64,000 nucleotides of DNA from Trebouxia sp. TZW2008 (lineage: Eukaryota > Chlorophyta > Trebouxiophyceae > Trebouxiales > Trebouxiaceae): positions 62,001 to 126,000 of the forward strand of contig BDIU01000180.1 in assembly GCA_002118135.1 (NCBI GenBank). Direction: 5' to 3'. Of the stretch, positions 34,101 to 42,937 are shown piece after piece (the first letter of the stretch is position 1; every line of letters starts with the position of its first letter). The notes below the pieces were generated by a model. It had not been told where the DNA came from. It saw only the letters and a list, made by a program, of their open reading frames with translations, and did no database searches. Made by a program: the position numbers and the translations under genes.

Positions 34101-36254
34101 GAATTTGCTGTTGCTGCAGCAGCTGCTGCTGCTGCTGTCATGGTCATGCTGTTGTTGTAGATACCTTATCTGTTGTTCATGCTGCTCTGAAATCAGCTTC
34201 CTGTCGCTGTCGCTGTTGCTGATGTCAGAACACAGCAGTTTGACTGTGAATTTTCGCGGGTCCTGTTCTGCTTTGTTGATTCTAGCTGCTGTGTTGGATT
34301 GCAGGCTGGCTCTGGAGGCGGAGTGGTGGGTTCTGGGCGACAATTGGGAGAGCACAGTGCTGTTTGTGGTGGTATTCTATCAGTACATCAGCTGTGCCCT
34401 AGTCTATTCCTTCGGATCCTCTTTCCGCCTCACCTTGTTCTACAACTGGGCTGTTGTGGTGAGCTACTGCCTTGCTCACATTGAGCTGCAACACATGTCA
34501 GCAAACAGTCCTGTGGGTCCTCTGTTCTTTAAGCGGGCTGTTTGGCGAGCTGCTGTTTAGCTCGCATTGACCTGCAATACGTGTCAGCAGTCACCCCTTT
34601 GGGTCATCCTGCTGACTCACCCGGCTGTTGTTGTGAGCTGCTGCCTTGTCCACACGACTCTGCAATTGATTGCCTTGTCTTTGAGGCCAACCCTGATCAG
34701 CTGCCTTTGGTTGCCAGACACACTCATCTGTGCTTGCAAGCCAGGAAGTCTGCTGAGTCGCATCTGGCGCCCTTCTTTGGACTGTTGATCATGTTGATTG
34801 ATTGCTTGATTGAAATGGTGACAGACACATTTATCGCCTGTTATGCAGCCCATCCCTTGTCTCTGTGTACCTGCAGGGTCTATGGGCAGGGTTGATGACG
34901 CTGTGCAGTCTGCTACTGCTGCTGCCGCCCAGCAGCTTTACTCATCATTGGCACATGGCCAGCGAGCAATTCAACTCTGCCAATGACTACTCACCTGTCT
35001 GGGAAGCTTACAGAGTGAGTCATCTGCCCTATACTTATGCACCTGCCTTGTACTTATGCGCCTTACACTTTTAGTTATGCACCTGAAGTTCAGGTGCTCA
35101 TGGTGTTCCTTCCAGTGTTTGGTGCATGAGACTGCATCAAATTGTGTACTTGCCGAAGACGCAGTCAATATCTGGCCAGTGTGACGTGAAGGGTGGAAGC
35201 TGTTAGGCATGACAGCTTTGGAAGTGTATGTCACTCATGTCGAAGCAGTTGTCAATGCATGCGTTGTTTGGCATGGTTGTCTGCTCCTGGAAACACCATC
35301 AGACATGCCCTTATCTGAGAGCAACATTGCTGCATGACACAATCAAGCATAACAACTACGCAAAACAGACTTTGTTTGTAGAAAGATGCTGTGCTGTGCT
35401 GTGCTGTGCTGTGCTGTGCTGTGCTGTGCGAAAACATGGTAATGCAACATGAGGCCTCATTGCATTGTGCTGCTTTCAGGAGGAAGGCTTTCCAGAATCG
35501 CCTGGCATGTCTTTTGACTTCAGAATTAAGCTGTTTGCACTGTGTATTGGCAACGTCCTTGTCATGATACTGTGGCAGAAGGTGAGTTGCTACTTCTGAG
35601 CAATTACAGTTTGATGTAAGGACAATTTTCTTGGTGACCACAGCAGTTGTCATCAAGAGAAAACACTGCATTTGTCAGTCCTGCCAGCATCTAAGACTGT
35701 CCTGCAGAACAATGCAAGTCGCTGCCACTTGAAGTCTTCGACAAGGCACCAGCAATGTACTTGAATTGTTGTTGTCTCCTTGGTGCATGTGCAGTTTCTG
35801 TCAGGTTTTGCAGTCATGCTGCTGCCACTATGCCTGGAAAGCTGTCTTGTCAACCTGCTGATGCTTTCTGGGCAGGCCTGTCATGCTGCAAAGCCATTGC
35901 AATCGCAGCATCTTTTTACAGGTTGTTACAATGTGATCTTGACTTTCTGTCCAATCCTCATTCTCAATTTGGGGGTTTTAGCTTTCACATGACAACTTCC
36001 TACAAGCCCCTGCAATCACATCATATCACGTCATGCTGAGTTTTGTGCTGCAATAGCTTTCACATCACACCTGCCTGAAAGCCCCTGCAAGCACAGTATA
36101 TCACATTACGCTGAGTATCACATCATATCACGTTGTGCTGAGTATCACATCATATCACATGCTGAGTGTCGTGCTGCAGTTTGTGGCTGAGGGCATTGGC
36201 TCAAGAGCTTTGGCACGCATATTCCCATCAAAGCGTGTCAAGCTGCAAATGTGA
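19115..36254 (+). CDS. P5B-type P-ATPase (ATP13A2/Ypk9-like), 24 exons
   Basis: P5B ATPases are endo-lysosomal or vacuolar pumps; ATP13A2 exports polyamines. Exons: 19115-19354, 19716-19820, 20233-20391, 20595-20789, 21016-21186, 21794-21912, 22783-22927, 23364-23502, 24581-24772, 25923-26200, 26899-27028, 27410-27732, 28367-28482, 29016-29163, 30044-30232, 30940-31089, 31884-32042, 32535-32656, 33358-33453, 33896-34045, 34305-34458, 34877-35014, 35480-35581, 36180-36254. Phases agree throughout and give 1264 residues, near family length. The N-terminal GYRRSISG linker is present. The A domain has SGEA (435-438) in place of TGES. The catalytic aspartate is D605 in DKTGT. TGD is at 827-829 and GDGGND at 951-956. 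The M4 motif, PPALP in typical P5B pumps, reads NPLLP (562-566), and KGAPE reads KGSFE. About 13 kb of intron is largely made of exon-edge copies. Confidence 0.95.
19520..19715 (+). repeat. tandem repeat of about 57 bases before P5B exon 2
   Basis: Four units with the core TGTGCTGGCTGATATTGCA and TGTTGTCA-GA(C/G)ATACAA run up to the acceptor of exon 2. The last unit supplies the functional TGCATGCAG acceptor. Confidence 0.85.
20405..20594 (+). repeat. ATGTGCTGCATGCAG-type repeats before P5B exon 4 body
   Basis: Several irregular units of TCATGTGTGC(T/C)GCATGCA precede the acceptor at 20594. Each unit resembles the functional acceptor, TGCTGCATGCAG followed by ATCATG. Confidence 0.85.
21213..21355 (+). 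repeat. ATA microsatellite and family C repeat
   Basis: An (AAT)n-like run at 21213-21230 is followed at 21250-21355 by family C. The element contains GGTATGTGTGGCACAAGTCC, CGCCAGGCAGGCTTGTCCTG and GATGTTCAACTGTTGAAAGT. Confidence 0.82.
21515..21793 (+). repeat. three tandem copies of the P5B exon 6 acceptor region
   Basis: Units of roughly 110 bases contain TGCATGCG-CTGA-ATG-GG-CAAG(C/T)GCAGGCTGCAAA. Units reach GCAGGCTGCAAA at about 21590, 21690 and finally at the functional 21794. Each older copy keeps an AG acceptor. Confidence 0.88.
21975..22480 (+). repeat. three copies of P5B exon 6 end and donor
   Basis: The CCTGGGCTCGCCTCTTTGTG-type exon end recurs at about 21975-22035, 22200-22265 and 22420-22480, each followed by GTAAGC or GTGAGC. 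All lie downstream of the functional donor at 21912. Confidence 0.9.
22590..23078 (+). repeat. copies flanking P5B exon 7 on both sides
   Basis: Bases 22590-22705 repeat the acceptor and first half of exon 7 (TACCAGTACATGATGTACAC). Bases 22985-23078 repeat the second half and donor (RRNQKASEK against RRSQKAIEK). The exon used (22783-22927) lies between an acceptor-type and a donor-type copy. Confidence 0.92.
23530..23965 (+). repeat. about five decayed copies of P5B exon 8 end and donor
   Basis: The first (23535-23640) repeats WQVVPSWQLVP and AACTGGCTTTTACCCTGTGA. Later units near 23700, 23800 and 23905 keep only ACTGGCTTCT-CCTTGTGACT and GTACGCTGCCGTCAGCA. Decay increases with distance from the exon. 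Confidence 0.87.
24195..24462 (+). repeat. two copies of P5B exon 9 acceptor and start
   Basis: Copies at 24198-24275 and 24388-24455 read GACVCSEANLNGEAMPVQ and a version with LCGEAMPVQKKQCP. The functional exon at 24581 reads GACVCNEANLSGEAMPVQ. All three have TGCAG acceptors. Confidence 0.93.
24840..25105 (+). repeat. copies of P5B exon 9 end and donor
   Basis: The GI-TDDAV-AVVTATG segment recurs at about 24898-24955 (GIKTDDAIVAVITATG) and 25018-25075 (GIDTDNAVIAVVT). GTAGG-type donors persist. Confidence 0.9.
25385..25921 (+). repeat. four tandem 134-base copies of P5B exon 10 start
   Basis: GGCATGACAACAAGCC begins at 25385, 25520, 25654 and 25788, and at the functional exon at 25922-25923, giving a period of 134-135 bases. 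Copies 3 and 4 keep a TGCAG acceptor and an open frame for about 40 codons, then meet TGA. Copies 1 and 2 have lost the AG (GCGGG). Confidence 0.96.
26235..26380. mobile_element. degraded MITE of the CAGT family
   Basis: Contains GTCCTTGCATCAAG, GGGGTACCACTGCAGTCAAA, CCGCCTTGTCCTTATGTCA and an AGAAGTCACTGTA end. The left end is lost. Confidence 0.75.
26530..26870 (+). repeat. copies of P5B exon 11 acceptor and start
   Basis: The clearest copy, 26795-26865, reads ATGCACTGCAGGCCATGTGG and then CLDPRRIAIA with its last part altered. The functional exon at 26899 reads YCLDPRRIAIAGKAR. A weaker trace is near 26575-26625. Confidence 0.82.
27170..27395 (+). repeat. copy of P5B exon 12 acceptor and start
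   Basis: Bases 27195-27350 repeat 27360-27505: CACAGCATCAGAA, a CAGGTGCAAAGCTGGGCCC acceptor start, and CAAGCAGACACAGAACT. The phosphorylated-domain exon used starts at 27410. Confidence 0.92.
27785..28115 (+). repeat. three copies of P5B exon 12 end and donor
   Basis: Segments at about 27790-27830, 27900-27990 and 28050-28112 repeat the VRDDSTGELHVFCK coding end. The latter two read DDSMGELHVFCK and DNSTGDLHVFCK and end in AAG|GTAGGC donors. Confidence 0.92.
29490..29960 (+). repeat. three copies of P5B exon 15 acceptor and start
   Basis: Copies at about 29497-29545, 29668-29760 and 29845-29945 repeat ATGGTGACAGGTGACAGCGC with the following CTACAT-GGGCAAG blocks. The functional exon begins at 30044 and encodes the TGD hinge. 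Confidence 0.93.
30355..30765 (+). repeat. two copies of P5B exon 15 end and donor
   Basis: Bases 30365-30480 repeat GGAGAGGTGACTTGGTCCT, AGTCAGGAAGCCAAGCTACA and GTTCAGG. Bases 30650-30765 are a more decayed unit. Both lie after the functional donor at 30232. Confidence 0.9.
32740..33130 (+). repeat. two copies of P5B exon 18 end and donor
   Basis: Bases 32745-32842 repeat CTCGCTGTTTACAAGTTCC and ACTTCTCTGTCCTCA, now with a stop (TGCTAATGG). Bases 33085-33130 keep TCACTGCTCTGTCCTCAGTA and CCTGCTACTGGTGCG. Confidence 0.92.
33158..33325. mobile_element. MITE of the CAGT family in P5B intron 18
   Basis: Begins AAGTGACTTTTCTTTGTCATG, shown in part, and contains GACTGCTTTGGGTACCAAGA and TGGTTCCCAATTGCATTATC. 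It ends in CCTTACAAAGAGAATTTTG, an inverted version of the start. Another fragment is at 35605-35665. Confidence 0.75.
33715..33790 (+). repeat. copy of P5B exon 20 acceptor and start
   Basis: Reads TGTAGGAGGCTAGGCAGCA, then CCAGCAGCCTGTTGGGG-like sequence with CTAGCAGCC. It precedes the functional exon at 33896 by about 180 bases. Confidence 0.92.
34480..34640 (+). repeat. copies of P5B exon 21 end and donor
   Basis: GGGCTGTTGTGGTGAGCTACTGCCTTG at the functional donor (34450) recurs in part near 34535-34560 and 34620-34650 (CGGCTGTTGTTGTGAGCTGC). The spacing is about 90 bases. Confidence 0.8.
35388..35430. repeat. TGTGC pentanucleotide microsatellite
   Basis: Eight or so perfect units of GCTGT in P5B intron 22. 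Confidence 0.95.
35980..36178 (+). repeat. tandem repeats before the last P5B exon
   Basis: Irregular units with ATCACATCATATCACGTCAT, GCTGAGT and CCCCTGCAA-CACA run up to the functional GTGCTGCAG acceptor. Each unit ends near a GTGCTG element. Confidence 0.85.
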
Positions 36255-36356
36255 GCAGCAGCAGCAACAGCCACCAATCATCTGCAGGCTTTTGTCGGCT
36301 TGCAAAAACAGCTGAATGTCAAGCTGCAAATGTGAGCAGCAGCGGCCATCAATCAA
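36236..36356 (+). repeat. tandem duplication of the P5B stop-codon region
   Basis: GTCAAGCTGCAAATGTGAGC, containing the ATG-TGA end of the gene at 36236-36258, recurs at about 36318-36340. This shows the local duplications are not limited to splice junctions. Confidence 0.88.
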
Positions 36357-37482
36357 ACTGAGGACTTAGTTGCAATCAGCTGGCTATCTTACGGCCATGT
36401 GTCTAATGACACACCATATGCATGTCATAGCGTGCTGGAGTACTGGGCACGAAGCAGTGCATGTTTTTGCATATTGCAAATGCAGTTTTTGACTTGACCA
36501 AACCAATTTTGTCTGACTGTGCTTCCAGTGCTATTATGATAGCTGCTTGAAGCCGTGCTGCAGTGCGATATACGATGATTTACGCCTATCTTCATGTTAC
36601 ATGCATCCGTTGACAACTTCTCAGGTTTACCAGCAAGTCGTGCTGTGGTCAAATCACAAACTTCTTTGGTTCGTAGGATGCGCGCTGGTGGTCAGGATTA
36701 CTTTGTCATGAAACAGCATGAATTTTACAGACAACAAATTTAAACTGGTTTGTTCTCTGTAATTTAAATTGGTTTGTTCTCTGTAATTGTATTCATAATA
36801 TCAGCTGATGAAAGTGTGTGCATACTGCTTGCGCCTGGTCTGCTGGCCATGCTTGACGGTTATGTTGATTGATACACCATGCTTCAGATGCAGTGGCGCT
36901 TTGCTCACGATTGCTCGTTAAATTGCTTGTGAAATTTGGCTGGCGTTTCGCCATTGAAGCGGTTTGGCGGTTGGCGTTTCGCTACTCGTACTCGTTTCGC
37001 TCTCCGCGACTTCGTGTAGCGAGGCATCAGGGTGGCGCCCGGCGCCCCAACAGTTGTGCTACAAGTTCTGTAGCTGGACTGTTGCAGCTTGGCCTATTGT
37101 TCCTGGTGTTCTTTGCATGCTCTGACGAGCTCTCGATACCGGTTGTACCATGGCTCAAAGTCCAAGCGCGGAGACAAGGCTTCAAGCTTCCCGTTGCTTC
37201 GCGCCTTATCCTCTTTCCACCAGGGAGAGCCTGCCGTGGCAAGCTGTGAACAGCACCCTATTGCTTTCAGACGGGATAGCGCAGGTCAACTTAGCTTACC
37301 TGCCCGCATATGCATGGCCAATAACACCTTCGGGCTGAACCTGAGCCGTTGCGAATCGTTTGTTGCAGTGGAAAGGAGTACGCCTCATGTACCTTCAGCT
37401 TCTGCAACACCATCGAAGCGTTTTCAGTTTCGCCAGGGACTCGAAAGCTCCCTGCTCCCCGCCTGCCACAGTAGGTGACCCG
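36255..37482. other. intergenic region between P5B and the 37483 gene
   Basis: The left half holds the P5B 3' flank, with TGTAA motifs at about 36757 and 36783. The right half (about 36930-37480) is more GC-rich, like the 5' regions of other genes here. It probably holds the promoter and 5' UTR of the next gene. Open frames are present but none looks like a known protein. Confidence 0.5.
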
Positions 37483-39819
37483 ATGTCGCTCACAGAACCC
37501 GGGGCTGTCATCAAGCGGCTTGTCCAGATGCTGGAGACGCCTGTGAGCAAGCCTCAAGAGGTTTTCCCTGAGGCTGATTGGGGGAGCTCAACTTCACCAA
37601 GCATCGTTCGAACTCAGATGGCGGGAATGCTCCTTAGCATACTTGTCATCCTCAGCCTTGGTGGTGACCAGGTTCTGCAGCAGCAGCTGCAGGAGGCGGG
37701 TGCTGTGCAGCTGTTGTGCAAGATGGCTATTGGCATGGCAAAGGGCCATCATCACCCTGACATCACACCAAGTGCACAACAGACATGGGAGGAGCGCCAA
37801 GATGTCCAATCAAAGCTGCATGATCTTTACAAGTATGACTTCCCACTTGTGCTGCTGCATCGCTGTTGACCCTGACACCACATCAAGCACACAGCAGACC
37901 TTTGAGGACCGCCAAGATGACTAATCAAGGCTGCATAACCTTTACAAGCGTGACTTCTCACTCAAGCTGCTGCATTGTTGTATTTGCAATGAATTGTTGT
38001 GTCAGATGATGATTTCAACATTATGCATCAATAGTACAACTGATCCATACCTCCTTTGCATGTCATGTACGCCCCTGACAGCTGGTCTTCTGCAATCATG
38101 ACTGCATAACACCATATGCATGTTGTTGCTAGCCGCTTTGCTGGCTGATGGTGCATTGCTGGCTCATGATGCTCCTGTATAGTGAATGCTTGGTGGCAGA
38201 TTGATTGCGCCTGCACCTGCAGCATGTGGTGTCTCTATCAGCACACACAATGTACATGAGCAGGATATGAGTAGAGGACGCATTGCCAACTGATATTGCT
38301 GCTGTACCGTCAATGTGTGGTGACAGATTGCTTCTGCCTGCACCTGCAGCATGTGCTGTCTCTTTCAGCACACACAGTGTTCATGCGCAGGATATGAGTA
38401 GAGAACGCATTGCTGGCTGATGTTGCTCCTGTACAGTCATTGTGTGATGGCAGATTGATTGCGCCTGCACCTTCAGCATGCGTTTACACAATGCTGATGG
38501 CAACAAATTGAAGCTCCTGCGCATCATGTACCTGTGTCTATCAGCACAGACGCCGTTCATGAGCATAACATCGGTAGAATCGTGCCACAAGATGGTGGAC
38601 TCAACATTGTTCATCCCACTGTCTTGTCTCTACTGGACGCACGTCGCTCATTTTGCTGCACTCCATGCATGCTGTGCTGCATCACTTCAGCATGCATACA
38701 ATGCTGTGTGGCAGCTGCTTCACGTTGCTCACTTCAAGTTGTTCGGAACACCACTGATCTTGGATTGTCTGTGCAGCAATGCTTGCCATGTCATTGTTCA
38801 CAGAAACTGGCATGCTTGGTGTTCAATACCACTACTTTGGGTATGCATTGCAGGCATGTTTGACATGTGCTTGCGTCATCTGGCATTGGCTGTTTGGGTA
38901 CACATTGCAAGCATGTCTGACACTGACAAAACTTGACATTGTCTGTATGACCTCCCCTTGGGTCTCGCAGATATTAGTAATGAATGATTGATTGATCGAT
39001 TTGTGTTTGATGCCTTGTAGGCTGATCCCAGTTGCAATTGTCTCCATTTGCCAGGCCACAACCAGTCTGGACTCATTCATGTCAGATCTGGATCTCACCT
39101 GCACTTCACTCAGTCGTATCAGGCAGTAGCAGAACAAGTCACTGACATTGGACTGTTTGATGGGTTGTAGGCTAATTCCCATGGCACTTGCCAACAATTG
39201 CCACGCCACAGGCAGTCTGGACTCCTTCATGTCAGATTTGGACGTCACCTACACTTCACTCAGTGCTGTCAGGCAGAAGCAGAACAAGTCACTTGCGGCC
39301 AGATTGAAGGATGATCTCACCGTCTTGCAGCACATGCAACTCAACGCAGCAGTAGACAGCAGTGCAGCAAACACGTCAGCAGTGCAGCCCGCAAGCATGC
39401 AGCAAGTAGCAAACGCTGTCACCATGAATGCAAACAGCTATCTCCACGACTTACAGCGCGCCTATAAGAGTGTGATCTCCGGCTACGATGAGAACCAGAC
39501 AGGGAACTGCCTGTACTGGCTACACAAGAACCCATGCCTAGCTGTGTCAGACGAGGTTCAGGAAGATAGTATTGAGATTCAGCATGAAGCAGGGGCAACA
39601 GTAACAGCAAAGAAGAAGACACATTACGGCCGACGGGCAGCAACGATTTTCCTTTGCGCTGGTGCAGCAGTTTATGTCAGCATCTTGGCTGGTATGGTGT
39701 TTTCTTACGGTTTCATGGGTGGAGCGACAGACACGTTTGAGTCCCATAAGAATGGCAGCTGCAGCAAGTCTGCGACTGTACAGCTGGCGCCAAAAGGCAG
39801 GTCTTCACATGGCTTGTGA
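37483..39819 (+). CDS. unrecognised protein with C-terminal membrane segment
   Basis: The best model is 37483-37832, 38477-38818 and 39171-39819, giving 446 residues with consistent phase. The first donor (TACAA|GTATGA) and the acceptors are supported by decayed copies; the second donor (TTG|GTGTTC) is weak and a small extra exon is possible. The N-terminal third is helical and could be armadillo-like (MAGMLLSILVILSLGGDQVL, LQEAGAVQLLCKMA). The middle is rich in His, Cys and aromatics with hydrophobic stretches. The last exon has a polar, Asn/Gln/Ser-rich segment, a basic KKKTHYGRR patch and one clear membrane segment (FLCAGAAVYVSILAGMVFSY). I do not recognise the family and assign no function. 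Confidence 0.55.
37870..38475 (+). repeat. copies of exon edges in intron 1 of the 37483 gene
   Basis: Bases 37868-37985 repeat the exon 1 end (CCTGACACCACATCAAGCAC and AGGACCGCCAAGATGAC) with stops. Bases 38195-38280, 38325-38410 and 38440-38475 are successive versions of GATTGCGCCTGCACCTGCAGCATG, shown in part, leading to the functional acceptor at 38476. Confidence 0.88.
39022..39140 (+). repeat. copy of exon 3 acceptor and start in the 37483 gene
   Basis: About 120 bases match 39160-39290: TTGTAGGCTGATCCCA, CAGTCTGGACTCATTCATGT, CTTCACTCAGT. The frame is broken by TAG inside CAGTAGCAG. Confidence 0.93.
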
Positions 39820-40635
39820 GCCATGTCAACCACAGTCTGGACTTCGCCGCTTCCTAAGCAATGATGATACTCAAGAGTCTAAGCTGATCAGCAGCAGCAT
39901 TAGAGTATATATACCTAGCAAGGCTTTTGAGCCTGACTAGCATGCGTTCTGGCAGATAGATTTATAGCAGCATTGGGCACATGATATGTGATAGCAGTTC
40001 AAGGATCAGATTTGTAAGGTGCGTCAGAGTGTCGATTGTAGCTTCTACAGCATTGACAGTTTCCAACATTAGACAAGACTAGAGTGCATGAAAGTTTGGC
40101 TTCAATCTTGAATATGGATAATTTGAAAGCTTCTCCAGGTGACTTAGCAGTGTCTAGACCGCGAGACTGACACTGGCTGGCACTGCATTAGCCCAAGTGA
40201 AATGTGGTACAATCCTGTCCCTCAAAAGCGCTTCTGGGTAATGCTCAATTGCTGTATAAGATGCTGGGTGTGCTAGATGCATGGCAGTGGCCATGCTAAT
40301 GCCAGTGCTGCTTCAGAGCTTTCAATGCACACTGCTTCCTGAGTCTATGGGCATGTCTGGAAGCAGTGTGATGCTTGCATTGTGAAGTGTCTGGTTTCAG
40401 TGCTCCTTGCAAGGTTTGAGAGTCATGTATCAAGGTTTGAGACTCATGTAGCCAAGTGCTGAGCAACATTCAATTTACTGTAAGGAAAGCAATGAGGGTC
40501 TGCTCTCCACTGCCCCCACCTCCACCTACCGGTATGCAGTTGCTATAGTGCACGGCAAGCGCATGCGATCAGCATTATCACTACGGATCCTGGGGTTGCT
40601 GCAGTATCATTCGGGCGAGCACGCAGTGGGCAGAC
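39820..40635. other. intergenic region upstream of PTH2
   Basis: A diverged family A fragment lies at 39905-39950 (ATACCTAGCAAGGC, GAGCCTGACTAGCATGCG). A short tandem (GTTTGAGAGTCATGTATCAAG) is near 40405-40445. No further gene was seen. Confidence 0.55.
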
Positions 40636-41878
40636 ATGACAAGAGATGCAAATCGACGTGCCGGTGTTGATCACAACCCGTGGACCTGGAACATCTTGCC
40701 CGGCATCGTCTTAGGCTTTGCGAGCCATTGGGTGTTGACGAAATATATAGAAGGCAAGGTGACCTTGAACGCCCTCTGCAGGGACAGCTGTGATGCCCAT
40801 GATCCCTGACTATAGCGCTACTTCAGGAAAACAGGCTAGGCGACTCCACAGACGAGGACGATGACGACGAGGTCCTGAGTTCAGTGCAAGCACCCGATGA
40901 GGAACTGAAAATGGTATGAGTGGTACTCATCACATGAGAATGGCGTGGAATGTTCTGAATGAGTGTGCAGTACAGCTCTGCCAGCAGCTCTTGACAATTG
41001 TTCTGCCTGCAGATCTTATGCGTGAACAAAGAACTAGGCATGCGAGCCGGCAAAATAGGTAAGATGCTGCCAAATTCGAGGACCCATACCATGTGTCTCG
41101 AGCAGCATCTGAAATTGCCTCCATCTTGCATGCTTCAAAAAGCCAATCAGAATACTGATTGAAGCCAGTTATAAAACAAAGTTATACGTATGCTTGCAGC
41201 TGCACAATGTGCACATGCTGCCGTGGGCGTCGTCGAGAATATGCGGAGGCATAACGAGCACTTGCTGCAGCAGTGGAAAACATATGGAGCTGCCAAGATT
41301 GCAGTTCAATGTCCAAATCAACAGCAGCTGGTAAGCAATCATGCATCCGCACATGCAATGCAGCGTTCGGCTCAGTGCCCAATGCTGTTTCAGCTATGCT
41401 TCACTGTTGATTGTGCACTCATTATGCTGACATGTAGCGACTGCCAAGTTCAGGCAAACTTGACTTGTGTTCAATGCTGCAATTGGCTCAGCGCCAAATG
41501 TTGTTTCAGTTATGCTTACTTGTTAGCTGTGCCGTCAGTATGGCTGCATTCAGTCATGCTGAGTTCAGTCGAACTTGACTTGATTTCATATTTGCGTTTG
41601 GCTCAGCGTCAAACGCTATTTCAACTATGCTTGGTCAATTGTGCAGTCATTAGGGCTGCATTCAGTGACTGCCAAGATCAGGCAAATTTGACTCGTCTTT
41701 GCTGGAATGCTTGCAGCTGGAAATACAAGGATTGGCTAGAGAGAAGGGCATTCCTAATTATCTTGTGACTGATGCGGGTCGAACACAAATTGCAGCTGGC
41801 TCAATGACAGTGCTTGCCTTGGGGCCATGGGGCAAGAGTCAATTAGACCAACTGACAGGTCACCTGAAGCTGGTTTGA
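40636..41878 (+). CDS. PTH2: peptidyl-tRNA hydrolase 2 (Pth2/PTRH2 family)
   Basis: The enzyme cleaves the ester bond between peptide and tRNA in peptidyl-tRNA released from stalled ribosomes. Exons are 40636-40758, 40827-40913, 41013-41058, 41200-41330 and 41717-41878, giving 182 residues with agreeing phases. An N-terminal hydrophobic segment ([16 protein letters not shown]) suggests a membrane anchor, as in mitochondrial PTRH2. An acidic stretch ([10 protein letters not shown]) follows. The catalytic fold then has [27 protein letters not shown], and the family signature [12 protein letters not shown] before LALGPW and a TGHLKLV end. The fourth intron contains a three-unit tandem repeat. 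The length fits the family. Confidence 0.95.
41365..41700 (+). repeat. three-unit tandem repeat in PTH2 intron 4
   Basis: Units of roughly 115 bases share GGCTCAG-GCC-AATG-TGTTTCAG, TATGCTT, and GACTGCCAAG-TCAGGCAAA-TTGACT. The last unit runs toward the acceptor of exon 5. The repeat origin is not clearly exonic. Confidence 0.85.
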
Positions 41879-42937
41879 GAGTCAAAGCTTGGGCATGGTA
41901 GCATCTGCATGACCACTCAGACCTAAGCTGATGCATGTGCCTCACACGTCTTGACTGGGTATAGTAATTACAATTGTTGCTGCTGAGGCTGCTGCATCTG
42001 TATGAGGCTGGTTTAAGTTGAAGAAAAGTCAGGCTAAGCCTCAGCTTGATTGCTGCGCATTCAGCCCCTGGAGCAGACCTAGGAAAGCTCCTGGTCTCCT
42101 TGCTGATGCTCAAACGAATGCTGACGCGCTGTATCAGCGCAGTGTTAGTGCTGATACAGCACTGCAAAAGAGGCCAAATTTGCACAGTATTGTGCAGGCA
42201 GGTCCTTGCCTAGGGGTTCTAGGGGTTGCCTAGGCAATGTTTCTCAGTTGCCAAAGAGGACCGTGTCAGCAGATTGCGGCTTTTATGCTGACATCAGCAG
42301 CTACTTGAAACGTTACCGCTGCAGCATGGGAGAGGCGTCAACCTCTTGCAATCGCACAGCTGATGATTGACTAGTAATTTAAACGCTTGTTTGTGCTCGA
42401 CACAGCAGCACACAGACAAGTGCAGAGGTGTATCTTTCCATGCCATCAGGGCACAGGGTGACCTAGCACCAACACTTTAATGATGAAAAAGTCTGGGAGC
42501 AATGCATAGAAATTTGCATTAAATTGGGAGGAATGCATTAAATTTTGCTCTAGACAAAGCGGCCCAAGTTGGCATTCAATCAGCATGCTGTAATCATCTT
42601 CGCCGATGCAGGCACATGACAAAACAGAACGTCATGGAAAGCCATGGCCAGCGTAGCTGGCAGGATCAAAGAAGACGCGATGCCTGCAGTTGTAATCAAT
42701 GAGTCATAACAATCTTGGTGACACGTGTTCGGTCACATGACAGTTACGTACTTTGCACGCACCACCTCTCAGAAGCCAAACGCGAAGGTCATGCTCTTCG
42801 GTCCGATACGAACGCTACAGGATTCAGCATCGCTCTTCTAAGTCTGCATTTCACACATTATGTAAAATCTGTCTAATTGCCGGCTTGGTCTAGTCCCGTG
42901 CTGTTCCGTGGCCTCGACTTGCATATCATAGCATCAC
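41879..42937. other. intergenic region with family D repeat, upstream of the SUD1-like gene
   Basis: Family D copy 3 covers about 41880-42010, including CATGTGCCTCACA and TTGCTGCTGAGGCTGCTGCA. The rest shows no recognised gene or repeat and should include the promoter of the E3 ligase gene. Confidence 0.6.

Noticed and set aside
36869..37478. Open frames on both strands just upstream of the 37483 gene
   Set aside because: No homology or splice logic supports them. The region is GC-rich like the other 5' ends and is better read as promoter and 5' UTR.
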